NCBI GenBank assembly: GCA_904502285.1
Contig: CAJGEC010000001.1
Location: forward strand, 1 to 64,000
Source of the DNA: an uncultured Alistipes sp.
GTDB taxonomy: Bacteria; Bacteroidota; Bacteroidia; Bacteroidales; Rikenellaceae
Direction: 5' to 3'
Length of the DNA stretch: 64,000 nucleotides
The position numbers were made by a program, and so were the translations under genes. Below are positions 23,710 to 31,895 of this stretch, piece by piece. Position 1 is the first letter of the stretch; each line of letters opens with the position of its first letter. Under the pieces are notes generated by a model, which saw only the letters and a list, made by a program, of their open reading frames with translations, had not been told where the DNA came from and did not search any database.

Positions 23710-25047
23710 ATGGCTAAACAGAAGAAGATTCAAGATAGAGACTGGCTCTATACTTTCCTGCGCCCCTACACCGACCTTGTGCTTAGGCTCTCCTACCGCA
23801 AGATACGTTACGTAGGGCGTGAGCGCATCCCCAAGGATGGTGCCGTAATCTATGCCCCCAACCACGTAGGCGCACTTATGGATGCTATGGTGGTCTTGGC
23901 TATGGACCGTAGCCCCAAGGTCTTCGTGGCCCGTGCCGACATCTTCAAGAATCCTACCTTAGCCAAGATATTCCACTTCCTCAAGATTATGCCTATTATG
24001 CGTATGCGTGATGGCATCGACGAGGTGAAGAAGAATAACGAGACCATCGAGCGAGCCGTGGATGTGCTACGCGACAGAGTCCCCTTCTGCATCTTCCCCG
24101 AAGGTCAGCACCAGGCCAAGTACTCGGCCCTACCGCTGTCGAAGGGTATCTTCCGTATCGCTATGCAGGCTCACGAGCTTATGCCCGAAACTCCGCTCTA
24201 TATCGTACCCCTCGGTCTGCGCTACGGCAACTTCTTCCGCTTCCGTGGCTCCCTGCGTGTGCAGGTAGGCGAGCCTATCAACGTAGGAGAGTTCCTCGCC
24301 CAGCACCCCGACCTCACCCCTCAGGAGCAGATTAACGCTATGCGCGAGGTGCTTGAGGAGCGTATCCACTCCTCGATTTACTACATCCCCAACGACGAGA
24401 ACTACGAGGCTACACACGAGATATGTGCGGCTGTGGTCCACCGCCAGCGCCTCCACCTGAAGCACGACAAGGAGTATGGCCACTTGCGAGGTATGGACCT
24501 CAACTTCGAGGCCAACAATATGACCGTCAAGCACTTGGAGTACCTCAAACACGCCAACCCCGAACTCGCCCAGCGCCTCTTCGACCTCGCCCGTGAGGCC
24601 CGTAAAGAGCGTAAGCAGGAGGAGATAAGCCTCAAGTCGGTGGCTATGCGCTTCCCCGTATTCTCTACGGTACTCAAGCTCCTTATCTTCATCCTCACCC
24701 TGCCCTACACGCTCACGTGCAGTGTGGCGAACCTGCCCCTCACGCTGTTGAGCAACTCCCTCAATAAGAGGTTCAAGGATATGGCCTTCCACAACTCGGT
24801 GCGCTATGTCATCAACCTTGTGGGCTGGCCCTTGCTTATGATCATCTACTCCATCATAGCATACGTCGTAGCCCCTTGGCAGTGGGCTCTGCCTATTACG
24901 TTAGCGCTCCTGCCAGCCCCTATCCTTGCCCACGAGGGCTTCTACCTGTTGCGCATCATAGTTTCGGACTTGAAGTTCAATCGCAATAAGGGTTTAGTGG
25001 CTAAGTATAACAAGATTAGAGATTTAATGTTCGAAAATAATAAGTAG
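23710..25047 (+). CDS. Glycerolipid acyltransferase (PlsC superfamily, SCT1-like)
   Basis: A 445-residue protein of the glycerol-phosphate acyltransferase superfamily. The catalytic motif is APNHVGALMDAMV: H52 and D58 are separated by five residues rather than the four of classical PlsC. Block III is FPEGQHQ (129-135). The spacing is like that of eukaryotic SCT1/GPT-type enzymes and of related Bacteroidetes proteins. After the catalytic domain come a charged coiled segment (RLFDLAREARKERKQ) and two or more membrane helices (about 315-410). It probably transfers an acyl chain to a glycerol-phosphate lipid at the inner membrane. It is in an operon with the BASS and barrel genes. Confidence 0.82.
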   Translation: MAKQKKIQDRDWLYTFLRPYTDLVLRLSYRKIRYVGRERIPKDGAVIYAPNHVGALMDAMVVLAMDRSPKVFVARADIFKNPTLAKIFHFLKIMPIMRMRDGIDEVKKNNETIERAVDVLRDRVPFCIFPEGQHQAKYSALPLSKGIFRIAMQAHELMPETPLYIVPLGLRYGNFFRFRGSLRVQVGEPINVGEFLAQHPDLTPQEQINAMREVLEERIHSSIYYIPNDENYEATHEICAAVVHRQRLHLKHDKEYGHLRGMDLNFEANNMTVKHLEYLKHANPELAQRLFDLAREARKERKQEEISLKSVAMRFPVFSTVLKLLIFILTLPYTLTCSVANLPLTLLSNSLNKRFKDMAFHNSVRYVINLVGWPLLMIIYSIIAYVVAPWQWALPITLALLPAPILAHEGFYLLRIIVSDLKFNRNKGLVAKYNKIRDLMFENNK

Positions 25048-25052
25048 TAACT

Positions 25053-26546
25053 ATGAAACTTTCACGATTCCTACTCGCCCTAATGTTGCTCTGTATGCCT
25101 GTGGCGCTTGTCGCTCAGGAGGGTGTCGATACCGCCACCGAGCAACCTGCCGAGGGTAAAAAGAAGATGAAGAAGAATGAGGTGCTCAACGACAAGGGCG
25201 AAATCATCAAGACGGGCTACAACTATGGCCCTCTGCCTGCCGTAGCCTTCGATGCCGATAAGGGCTTCCAGCTCGGTGCTCTGCTCAATATCTTCGACTT
25301 CGGCGACGGCTCCGAGTACCCCAACCCACGCCAGAAGTGGTATTTCGAGGCATCGTTCTTCACCAAGGGTTCGCAGTTGTTCGTCATCTCCTACGACAAC
25401 AAGTTCTCGATCCCTGGTGTGCGCTTCTCCTCGTCCATCACCCTCACCAACGACAAGGCTATGGACTTCTATGGCTTCAACGGCTATATGTCCTACTTCG
25501 ACCACGAGGCTGTGAAGGCGGGTAAGGATAAGAGCAACCCCAACGACTTTATTTACACCCCCAAGTATCGTATCAACCGCCTCGCCTTGCTCTTCAAGGC
25601 CGACTTCACGGGTAACATCTGGCAAAACAAGTTCTTCTGGGAGGCTGGCTACCACTTCAGTTGGCTCAAGCAGGGCTACAACAACCAGCAGGCCCTGAAC
25701 TTCGACAAGATTAACAAGAACAAGGCCCCAGAGAAGTTGTTCCCTACCGACCCTACGGCTGCGAACTACGAGAAGCCCATCTTTGACCTCTACCGCGACT
25801 GGGGTATCATCTCCCAGGAGGAGGCTTGGGGAGGTTTCAACAGCACCGTGCGCTTAGGCTTGCTCTACGACACACGCGATAAGGAGGGCGCTCCCTCACG
25901 CGGTATCTGGGCCGAGGCTCACGCCACGTTGGCCCCTAAGTGGTTGGGTACTACCAACCCTTACTACCGCTACTCGGCTACCTTCCGCCACTATGTGCCT
26001 ATCGTCGATAACGACATCCTCACCTTCGCCTACCGCCTCAACTACGAGGGTACCTTCGGCAAGGATGCCCCCTACTACGTGCTTCCGTTCATTACCGTAA
26101 TGGGTGCTAACTACGACCGCGACGGTATGGGTGGCTACCGCACCATCCGCGGTATTATGCGTAACCGTGTGCAGGGTCTCGATGTGGCTTCCTACAATGT
26201 GGAGTTGCGCTGGCGCTTTGTGTCGTTCCGCCTCTGGAAGCAGAATATCTCCTTCGGTCTCAGCCTCTTCAGCGACGGTACTATGGTCACCAAGAACTTC
26301 GATATGTCGTTCAAGGGCGAGGAGCAGTATCGTGCCTCTTACGATGCCTATATGGCCGAGGCTGGTAACCGCACCACCGACCGACCACATATCACCGTGG
26401 GTGGTGGCTTGCGCTTCATTATGAACCAGAACTTCATCGTAGCCTTCGAGTATGGTCTGCCACTGAGCAAGTTCAGCAGCGACCCATTCATCAAGAATCA
26501 GGACGGCAACGGTGCCTTCTACATCAATACGGGCTACCTCTTCTAA
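25053..26546 (+). CDS. Outer-membrane beta-barrel (BamA/TamA-like, DUF5982)
   Basis: A 497-residue outer-membrane protein with signal peptide MKLSRFLLALMLLCMPVALVAQ and a Lys-rich linker (GKKKMKKNEVLNDKG). A series of amphipathic beta strands ends in NTGYLF, a terminal aromatic as required for barrel insertion. The segment KTGYNYGPLPAVAFDADKG opens a domain of the DUF5982/BamA-like type, with no POTRA domains visible. It may export or assemble lipid or protein at the outer membrane, but this is inferred from the fold and from its operon with an acyltransferase. Confidence 0.8.
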   Translation: MKLSRFLLALMLLCMPVALVAQEGVDTATEQPAEGKKKMKKNEVLNDKGEIIKTGYNYGPLPAVAFDADKGFQLGALLNIFDFGDGSEYPNPRQKWYFEASFFTKGSQLFVISYDNKFSIPGVRFSSSITLTNDKAMDFYGFNGYMSYFDHEAVKAGKDKSNPNDFIYTPKYRINRLALLFKADFTGNIWQNKFFWEAGYHFSWLKQGYNNQQALNFDKINKNKAPEKLFPTDPTAANYEKPIFDLYRDWGIISQEEAWGGFNSTVRLGLLYDTRDKEGAPSRGIWAEAHATLAPKWLGTTNPYYRYSATFRHYVPIVDNDILTFAYRLNYEGTFGKDAPYYVLPFITVMGANYDRDGMGGYRTIRGIMRNRVQGLDVASYNVELRWRFVSFRLWKQNISFGLSLFSDGTMVTKNFDMSFKGEEQYRASYDAYMAEAGNRTTDRPHITVGGGLRFIMNQNFIVAFEYGLPLSKFSSDPFIKNQDGNGAFYINTGYLF

Positions 26547-26563
26547 CCGAGGACCCCATATAC

Positions 26564-26604
26564 GAGAATTGGCTGAGTGGAACTCCTGCTCAGCCAATTT
26601 TCTC
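26564..26604. terminator. Strong bidirectional terminator
   Basis: GAGAATTGGCTGAG (26564-26577) pairs with CTCAGCCAATTTTCTC (26589-26604, one slip), between convergent genes. Confidence 0.8.
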
Positions 26605-26651
26605 TTCTATGCCGTAGGGCTTAAGGTCGTGCCCAACTCATCGCTTAAGGT

Positions 26652-27110
26652 TTAGCGCCACACACCGCTGTAGGTCACGGGGTACTCGCCACAGAGGAAC
26701 TCAAGCGAGAAACTCTCCTCGGTGAGCCCTCCTGTGAGGTTGGTTATGGTGAACTTCTCGAATGGGCCACCCATAGCGTATGGCACTAAGCCATTGCCCG
26801 AAAGGGTGTATTGGCCATCCTCCTCTATAAACTCCACACCATCCACAAACATATTTAGTTTTATGGGCATCCCCTCTGCGAACTTCACGTTGTACATCGC
26901 AAAACTGAGTCGCCCCTCAGCGCTAATCTCGTAGGTGGTCTTCACGTTGCTCTGGTAGTAGAATGTGCCGTCGTTCTGGTCCACGCTAAGAGTGCCGATG
27001 TAGCACTCCTCCTCCACGGGCTTGGTGGGTAGGTTGTTGTCGCCAGTGTCGCATCCCACACCTACGACGAGGAGCGCAACCATATAAATAAATCGTCTTA
27101 TGCTCTTCAT
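26652..27110 (-). CDS. Calycin-like lipoprotein
   Basis: A 152-residue lipoprotein (MKSIRRFIYMVALLVVGVGC; Cys 20) with a calycin-like beta-barrel domain: CYIGTLSVDQNDG, then AMYNVKFAEGMPIKLNMF, and FTITNLTGGLT near the end. Calycin-like lipoproteins in Bacteroidales often bind small ligands on the surface. It lies 14 bases downstream of a TonB-dependent receptor on the same strand, so the pair may act as a surface capture and import unit. The ligand is unknown. Confidence 0.78.
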   Translation of the reverse strand: MKSIRRFIYMVALLVVGVGCDTGDNNLPTKPVEEECYIGTLSVDQNDGTFYYQSNVKTTYEISAEGRLSFAMYNVKFAEGMPIKLNMFVDGVEFIEEDGQYTLSGNGLVPYAMGGPFEKFTITNLTGGLTEESFSLEFLCGEYPVTYSGVWR

Positions 27111-27123
27111 AACTATCTATCGA

Positions 27124-29376
27124 TTAAAGGTTTAAACTTAGTCTTAGGCCTACCTGGAGGGGTAGACCCTTAGAGTAAAACTCCTCGCCCACGGACTTGA
27201 AGTAGAAGGTGTTGTAGTCGGTATTTAGGAGGTTCTTGCCCCATACCGCCAGCGTCACGGCGTTGAGCCTTAGGGCTATCTGCGCACCGAGCAACGAGTA
27301 GTAGGACTGCTTCAGCGAGTTGGTCTCGTTCCAGTAGATGTCGCCTATGCCTCGGTAGTCCGCCGAGAGGGTCACCTGCTTCAGCGTCTCGTTCTGGATG
27401 GTGAAGGTGTAACTCGCCAAGAGGGCCACCGTATTTTGCGGAGCGTAGGGTAGGAAACGGCCTCGGTAGTTCTGCACGCCGTCGTCATACTCCCTGAACT
27501 TGGCGTTGGTGTAGCCGTAGTCGGCACGTAGGTTTAGCCCCTTGAGGGTGTAGTCGGCCGAGACCTCTATGCCGAGGCTCCTTGCACGTGCTGCGTTCGA
27601 CATCATACGGCCCGTGTTCTTGCCCTTGGGTAGTACCGTCACCTGCTGGTCGAAGCACTCTATCCAGTAGATTGCGCCGTCGAGGTTTAGACCCTCGGCA
27701 GGGCTTAGGTGTGCGCCTATCTCGAAGTTCCAACTCGTCTCAGGCTTATACTTCGTGGCCTCGGCCGTGTCGTAGGAGGTAGCCCCCTGGGCCGAATCAA
27801 GTTCTATGCCAAGGTCCGCCATCATATCGGTCATCATCTTCGACTGGAGGATGTCCGAGAATATCTGGGTGTTGTAGCCTCCCGTCTTGTAGCCACGGCT
27901 TATGGTGGCGTAGATGTCGCCTATCGGGGTAGTGTACTCGGCCGATAGTTTTGGCAGTATCTCGAAGAAGTGCTGGCGCTCCCTGCCCTTGAACTCGGTG
28001 CGAAACTCCTTGAAGTCGGGCATCGTCATATCGAAGCGGTAGGGTACCGAGGCGAAGGAGTTGTACTCCATCGTCGCATACTCGTAGTCGAGGCGTAGGC
28101 CTGCCACTATCGACCAGTTACCCAACTCCACCGATGACTGGTGGTAGAGCGCAGCGCCGTAGGTGGGTATCGCAAAGAGGCTCTCGATGACGAACTCGTT
28201 AGTGCCAAAGAGCATATTGCTGTCGGGGAATTCTTTGTGTATGCCGTTGTTTATGTTGCCGAGTATCAGGTCGTTAATGCCATCCTCCTTGAACGTCACG
28301 GGCGACGACATATCGAGCCACTTGCCGAAGAGGAAGGCTCCCGTGATGCCCTGCCAGAGCCCTCGCTCCTTATTGCGTACCACAACCTCCTGCGTCAGGG
28401 TGTGCTCCCTCTGCATCTGTTGCATCGTAAACATCGAGCGTGTCGAGAAGTCCTGGTCGAGCGTCATACAGTCGTCGAGGTACTGGTAACTCGTTATGGT
28501 GGAGAGGTCGAGTGTCGGGGTGGTGTACGAAGCCACGAAGCCCTCGCTGATGTTCAGTCGCTCGTAACTCGAAGGGTCGTTGTAGGCCACCTCCTCGACG
28601 ATGCCTGTCTGGGGCTGTATGTGGTGGTAGGCGTACCCTCCCTCGCGTGTGTAGCCCACCGTAAGGGTGTTGTCGAAACGCCATAACCCCTTGACTCCCT
28701 GTAGCCTTAGGCGTGCCGAGGCGCTATCTCCGTCGTCGCAGAGGGTGCCGTTATAGTGGTTGGTGAAGTGTCCGCCATCGTGGTTGTAGCCCACGGCCAA
28801 GGAGTAGCCGAAGCCCTCCGTAGGCTTGGCGTAGTAGGATGCCGAGGCGCGGTATGAGTTTATGGTAGAGCGCTCCACCATAGCACGTAGACCCTGCCAA
28901 ACCATTGGCGAGAGGGTGGTTATGTTCATCACTCCGCCCGACGTATTGCGACCATAGAGCGTACCCTGAGGTCCTCGGAGCAACTCCACACGGCGGATGT
29001 CGTAGAAGTCGAAGTCGAAGGCGTTCTTGTTCATTACGGGGATGTTGTCGATGGTCAAACCCAAGACGGGCTGGTCGATACGCGAACCAAAGCCTCGCAC
29101 ATAGATAGAGGAGGTTATCGACGAGCCGTAGTCGGGCTGGTAGAAGTTGGGCGCCAAGGTCGAGATATCCTTTATCGAGCCAACTCCACGATTCTCAAGG
29201 CTACGCAGTGAGAGTGTCGTAGCCGTGACTGGGGCATAGCGGGTGGTTGTACCCTTCAGCGAGGCACTAATCTCCACCTCGTCGAAATGGTGGTAGAGCG
29301 AGTCGGAGAGTTCCTGCGCAACGGCCGTGGTCGCGCATAACACAACGAGTGTTAGTATGGCAATATATCTTTTCAC
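27124..29376 (-). CDS. TonB-dependent receptor
   Basis: A 750-residue outer-membrane receptor. Signal peptide MKRYIAILTLVVLCATTAVAQ is followed directly by the plug (DISTLAPNFYQPDYG, RGFGSRIDQPVLG, RVELLRGPQGTLYGRNTSGG), without the carboxypeptidase-like N-terminal domain of SusC proteins. A 22-strand barrel ends in LRLSLNL. The plug resembles siderophore- or vitamin-type receptors, and no SusD-like partner is present; the calycin-like lipoprotein is the only companion. Substrate unknown. Confidence 0.9.
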   Translation of the reverse strand: MKRYIAILTLVVLCATTAVAQELSDSLYHHFDEVEISASLKGTTTRYAPVTATTLSLRSLENRGVGSIKDISTLAPNFYQPDYGSSITSSIYVRGFGSRIDQPVLGLTIDNIPVMNKNAFDFDFYDIRRVELLRGPQGTLYGRNTSGGVMNITTLSPMVWQGLRAMVERSTINSYRASASYYAKPTEGFGYSLAVGYNHDGGHFTNHYNGTLCDDGDSASARLRLQGVKGLWRFDNTLTVGYTREGGYAYHHIQPQTGIVEEVAYNDPSSYERLNISEGFVASYTTPTLDLSTITSYQYLDDCMTLDQDFSTRSMFTMQQMQREHTLTQEVVVRNKERGLWQGITGAFLFGKWLDMSSPVTFKEDGINDLILGNINNGIHKEFPDSNMLFGTNEFVIESLFAIPTYGAALYHQSSVELGNWSIVAGLRLDYEYATMEYNSFASVPYRFDMTMPDFKEFRTEFKGRERQHFFEILPKLSAEYTTPIGDIYATISRGYKTGGYNTQIFSDILQSKMMTDMMADLGIELDSAQGATSYDTAEATKYKPETSWNFEIGAHLSPAEGLNLDGAIYWIECFDQQVTVLPKGKNTGRMMSNAARARSLGIEVSADYTLKGLNLRADYGYTNAKFREYDDGVQNYRGRFLPYAPQNTVALLASYTFTIQNETLKQVTLSADYRGIGDIYWNETNSLKQSYYSLLGAQIALRLNAVTLAVWGKNLLNTDYNTFYFKSVGEEFYSKGLPLQVGLRLSLNL

Positions 29377-29390
29377 GGTGCAAAGATATT

Positions 29391-29398
29391 CTATAAAT
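29391..29398 (-). promoter_or_regulatory. -7 element of the TonB receptor gene
   Basis: Minus-strand TATCTTTG lies 14 bases before the start codon; no convincing -33 element. Confidence 0.45.
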
Positions 29399-29480
29399 AG
29401 AGACTATGCAACTACTATTTATTATAGGATTTTCTACTATCTGGGCGATGACATCCCCAATTATAGCGATTCGGAGGGGT

Positions 29481-29518
29481 GAAAAAGAGAGGACAACCAC
29501 CCCTTTAGGATGGTTGCC
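29481..29518 (-). terminator. Terminator of rpiB
   Basis: Minus-strand hairpin GGCAACCATCC / GGGTGGTTGTCC with loop near 29505, followed by TCTCTTTTTC. Confidence 0.75.
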
Positions 29519-29541
29519 CCGATGCTGTTGTCGTAGTAGGC

Positions 29542-29982
29542 CTACTTCTGAAGTGGCATCTTGTCCAAGCGACGCTGGTGACGGCCACCCTCGAACTCGG
29601 TCTCAAGCCAGATGTCCAACATAGCCAACGCCTCGTCGTTAGAGATGAAGCGCGCAGGCATAGCCAAGACGTTAGAGTTGTTGTGCTGGCGCGAGAGCTT
29701 CGCAATCTCAGGAATCCAGCAGAGAGCAGCACGTACGCTCTGGTGCTTGTTCAAGGTCATAGAGATACCCTCGCCTGAGCCACAGAGAGCCACACCGCGC
29801 TCCAACTCGCCCTTGTCGAGAGCCTCACCGAGTGCGTGAGCGAAGTCTGGGTAGTCGCAAGACTCCTCAGAGTGTGTGCCGAAGTCCTTAACCTCAAAAC
29901 CCTTAGATGAGAGGTAGCCTACCAAGAACTCCTTGAGTTCGTATGCTGCGTGGTCGCAAGCAATACCAATTTTCTTCTCCAT
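29542..29982 (-). CDS. rpiB: Ribose-5-phosphate isomerase B
   Basis: A 146-residue cytoplasmic enzyme of the RpiB/LacAB family, interconverting ribose 5-phosphate and ribulose 5-phosphate. The motif GIACDHAAYELK (6-17) and catalytic Cys in ALCGSGEGISM (C67) are present. The last third ends RHQRRLDKM, typical of RpiB. It lies 29 bases downstream of typA on the same strand and has its own terminator. Confidence 0.94.
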   Translation of the reverse strand: MEKKIGIACDHAAYELKEFLVGYLSSKGFEVKDFGTHSEESCDYPDFAHALGEALDKGELERGVALCGSGEGISMTLNKHQSVRAALCWIPEIAKLSRQHNNSNVLAMPARFISNDEALAMLDIWLETEFEGGRHQRRLDKMPLQK

Positions 29983-30011
29983 AATACGATTCTATATTTT
30001 TAGGTTATACG

Positions 30012-31814
30012 TTACTCTTTAGATGCACGTTTGCGGTCTACCTCCGAGAGAAGAATCTTTCTCAGACGCATAGACTTAGGGGTAATCTCCACATACTCGT
30101 CCTCGCGGATATACTCCAAGGCCTCCTCCAACGAGAAGATGACAGGCGGAGCAATCGAGGTCTTTTCGTCGGAACCCGATGCACGCATATTCGTAAGCTG
30201 CTTTGCCTTAGTCACGTTTACGGTGATGTCGTTCGAGCGTGTATGCTCACCAATCACCTGACCGCAGTAGACCTGCTCCATAGGCGAGATGAAGAACTTG
30301 CCTCGGTCCTGAAGTTTGTCGATAGAGTAGGCGTATGCCGTGCCTGTCTCCGATGCGATGATAGCACCCACGCTACGGTTGTCGATGTCGCCCATCCAAG
30401 GCTCGAAGTCCTTGAGGCGATGGGTCATAATCGCCTCTCCTGCAGTGGCTGTAATCATCGTCGAGCGCAAGCCGATGATGCCTCGCGAAGGGATGATGAA
30501 CTCCAAGCGAGTACGCTCGTTCGACGACTCCATATTCACGAGCTGGCCCTTGCGACGTGTGGTAAGCTCGATTACCGTGCCTGCGCAGTCGTCAGGACAA
30601 TCCACGGTCATCTCCTCCACTGGCTCGCACTTGATGCCATCAATCTCCTTGGTGATAACCTTAGGCTGGCCTACCTGCAACTCGTAGCCCTCACGACGCA
30701 TAGTCTCGATGAGCACCGAGAGGTGCAACACACCACGGCCATAGACCACGAACGAGTCGGCATTCTGGCCTGGCTCAACACGCAGGGCGAGGTTCTTCTC
30801 CAACTCTCTGTCAAGACGCTCCTTGATGTGGCGAGAGGTCACATACTTGCCATCCTTTCCGAAGAAAGGTGAGTTGTTGATAGTGAACAACATAGACATC
30901 GTTGGCTCATCTATCGCAATAGGTGGCAGTGGCTCAGGGTTCACGAAGTCGCAAATGGTGTCGCCAATCTCGAAGCCCTCGATACCTACGAGTGCGCAAA
31001 TCTCGCCACACTCCACACGCTCAGCCTTAGCCTTGCCCAAGCCCTCGAAGACCATAAGGTCCTTGATTTTGGTCTTGATGAGTGTGCCGTCGCGCTTAGC
31101 GAGGGTTACGTTCTGGCCAGCGGTGAGTGAGCCACGTGTTACCTTACCCACAGCGATACGGCCGACGTATGATGAGTACTCCAACGAGGTCACGAGCATC
31201 TGCACGCTACCCTCCACAACCTCTGGCTCAGGAATCTCGTCGATGATAGTGTCCAAGAGTGGGGTGATGGTGTTTGTTCGCTCCGAGAGCACGTGCGACA
31301 TCCAACCCTGCTTTGCCGAGCCGTAGATGGTCTTGTAGTCGAGTTGCTCCTCCGTAGCACCGAGGGTAAACATCAGGTCGAACACCTGCTCGTTCACCAC
31401 GTCGGGACGGCAGTTCTCCTTATCGACCTTGTTAATCACTACGATAGGCTTCTTACCCAAGGCCAAGGCCTTCTGTAGCACGAAGCGAGTCTGTGGCATA
31501 GTACCCTCGAAGGCATCCACCAACAGGATTACACCGTCGCACATATTCAACACACGCTCCACCTCGCCACCAAAGTCGGCGTGACCTGGGGTGTCGATGA
31601 TGTTGATTTTGTAGTCTTTGTATATAACAGACACATTCTTCGAGAGGATGGTGATACCACGCTCTCGCTCGATGTCGTTATTATCCATAATGAGGTCTCC
31701 GCCCGTATGCTCGTTGTCACGGAGCAGGTTGCCCTGCATAATCATCTTGTCTACAAGCGTAGTCTTACCGTGGTCTACATGGGCGATAATTGCAATATTG
31801 CGTAGTTTTCGCAT
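30012..31814 (-). CDS. typA: Ribosome-associated GTPase TypA/BipA
   Basis: A 600-residue translational GTPase involved in ribosome assembly and stress responses. Start chosen at MRKLRNIAIIAHVDHGKTT (33 bases inside the longest frame), placing the G1 P-loop at 11-19, as in other TypA proteins. G3 DTPGHADFGGEVE and G4 NKVDKENCRPD follow, and the C-terminal domain contains PSRGIIGLRSTMITATAGEA. A -7 element sits just upstream. Full length, no anomaly. It directly borders the AT-rich TIR/FGE cassette. Confidence 0.95.
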   Translation of the reverse strand: MRKLRNIAIIAHVDHGKTTLVDKMIMQGNLLRDNEHTGGDLIMDNNDIERERGITILSKNVSVIYKDYKINIIDTPGHADFGGEVERVLNMCDGVILLVDAFEGTMPQTRFVLQKALALGKKPIVVINKVDKENCRPDVVNEQVFDLMFTLGATEEQLDYKTIYGSAKQGWMSHVLSERTNTITPLLDTIIDEIPEPEVVEGSVQMLVTSLEYSSYVGRIAVGKVTRGSLTAGQNVTLAKRDGTLIKTKIKDLMVFEGLGKAKAERVECGEICALVGIEGFEIGDTICDFVNPEPLPPIAIDEPTMSMLFTINNSPFFGKDGKYVTSRHIKERLDRELEKNLALRVEPGQNADSFVVYGRGVLHLSVLIETMRREGYELQVGQPKVITKEIDGIKCEPVEEMTVDCPDDCAGTVIELTTRRKGQLVNMESSNERTRLEFIIPSRGIIGLRSTMITATAGEAIMTHRLKDFEPWMGDIDNRSVGAIIASETGTAYAYSIDKLQDRGKFFISPMEQVYCGQVIGEHTRSNDITVNVTKAKQLTNMRASGSDEKTSIAPPVIFSLEEALEYIREDEYVEITPKSMRLRKILLSEVDRKRASKE

Positions 31815-31836
31815 ACTATTATATTTTTTAACGCGA

Positions 31837-31869
31837 CAAAGATACAAAAAAGTTATAAAATACTACCAA
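31837..31869 (-). promoter_or_regulatory. Promoter of typA
   Basis: Minus strand TATCTTTG (31844-31837), with TTGG (31869-31866) 21 bases upstream as a weak -33 element. It lies between the FGE-like gene and typA. Confidence 0.55.
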
Positions 31870-31895
31870 TCCATCTTGCTGATTTATTGTAATCA

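Noticed and set aside
27124..29376. SusC/SusD polysaccharide utilisation locus
   Set aside because: The receptor lacks the carboxypeptidase-like N-terminal domain, and no SusD-like protein or glycoside hydrolase is adjacent.
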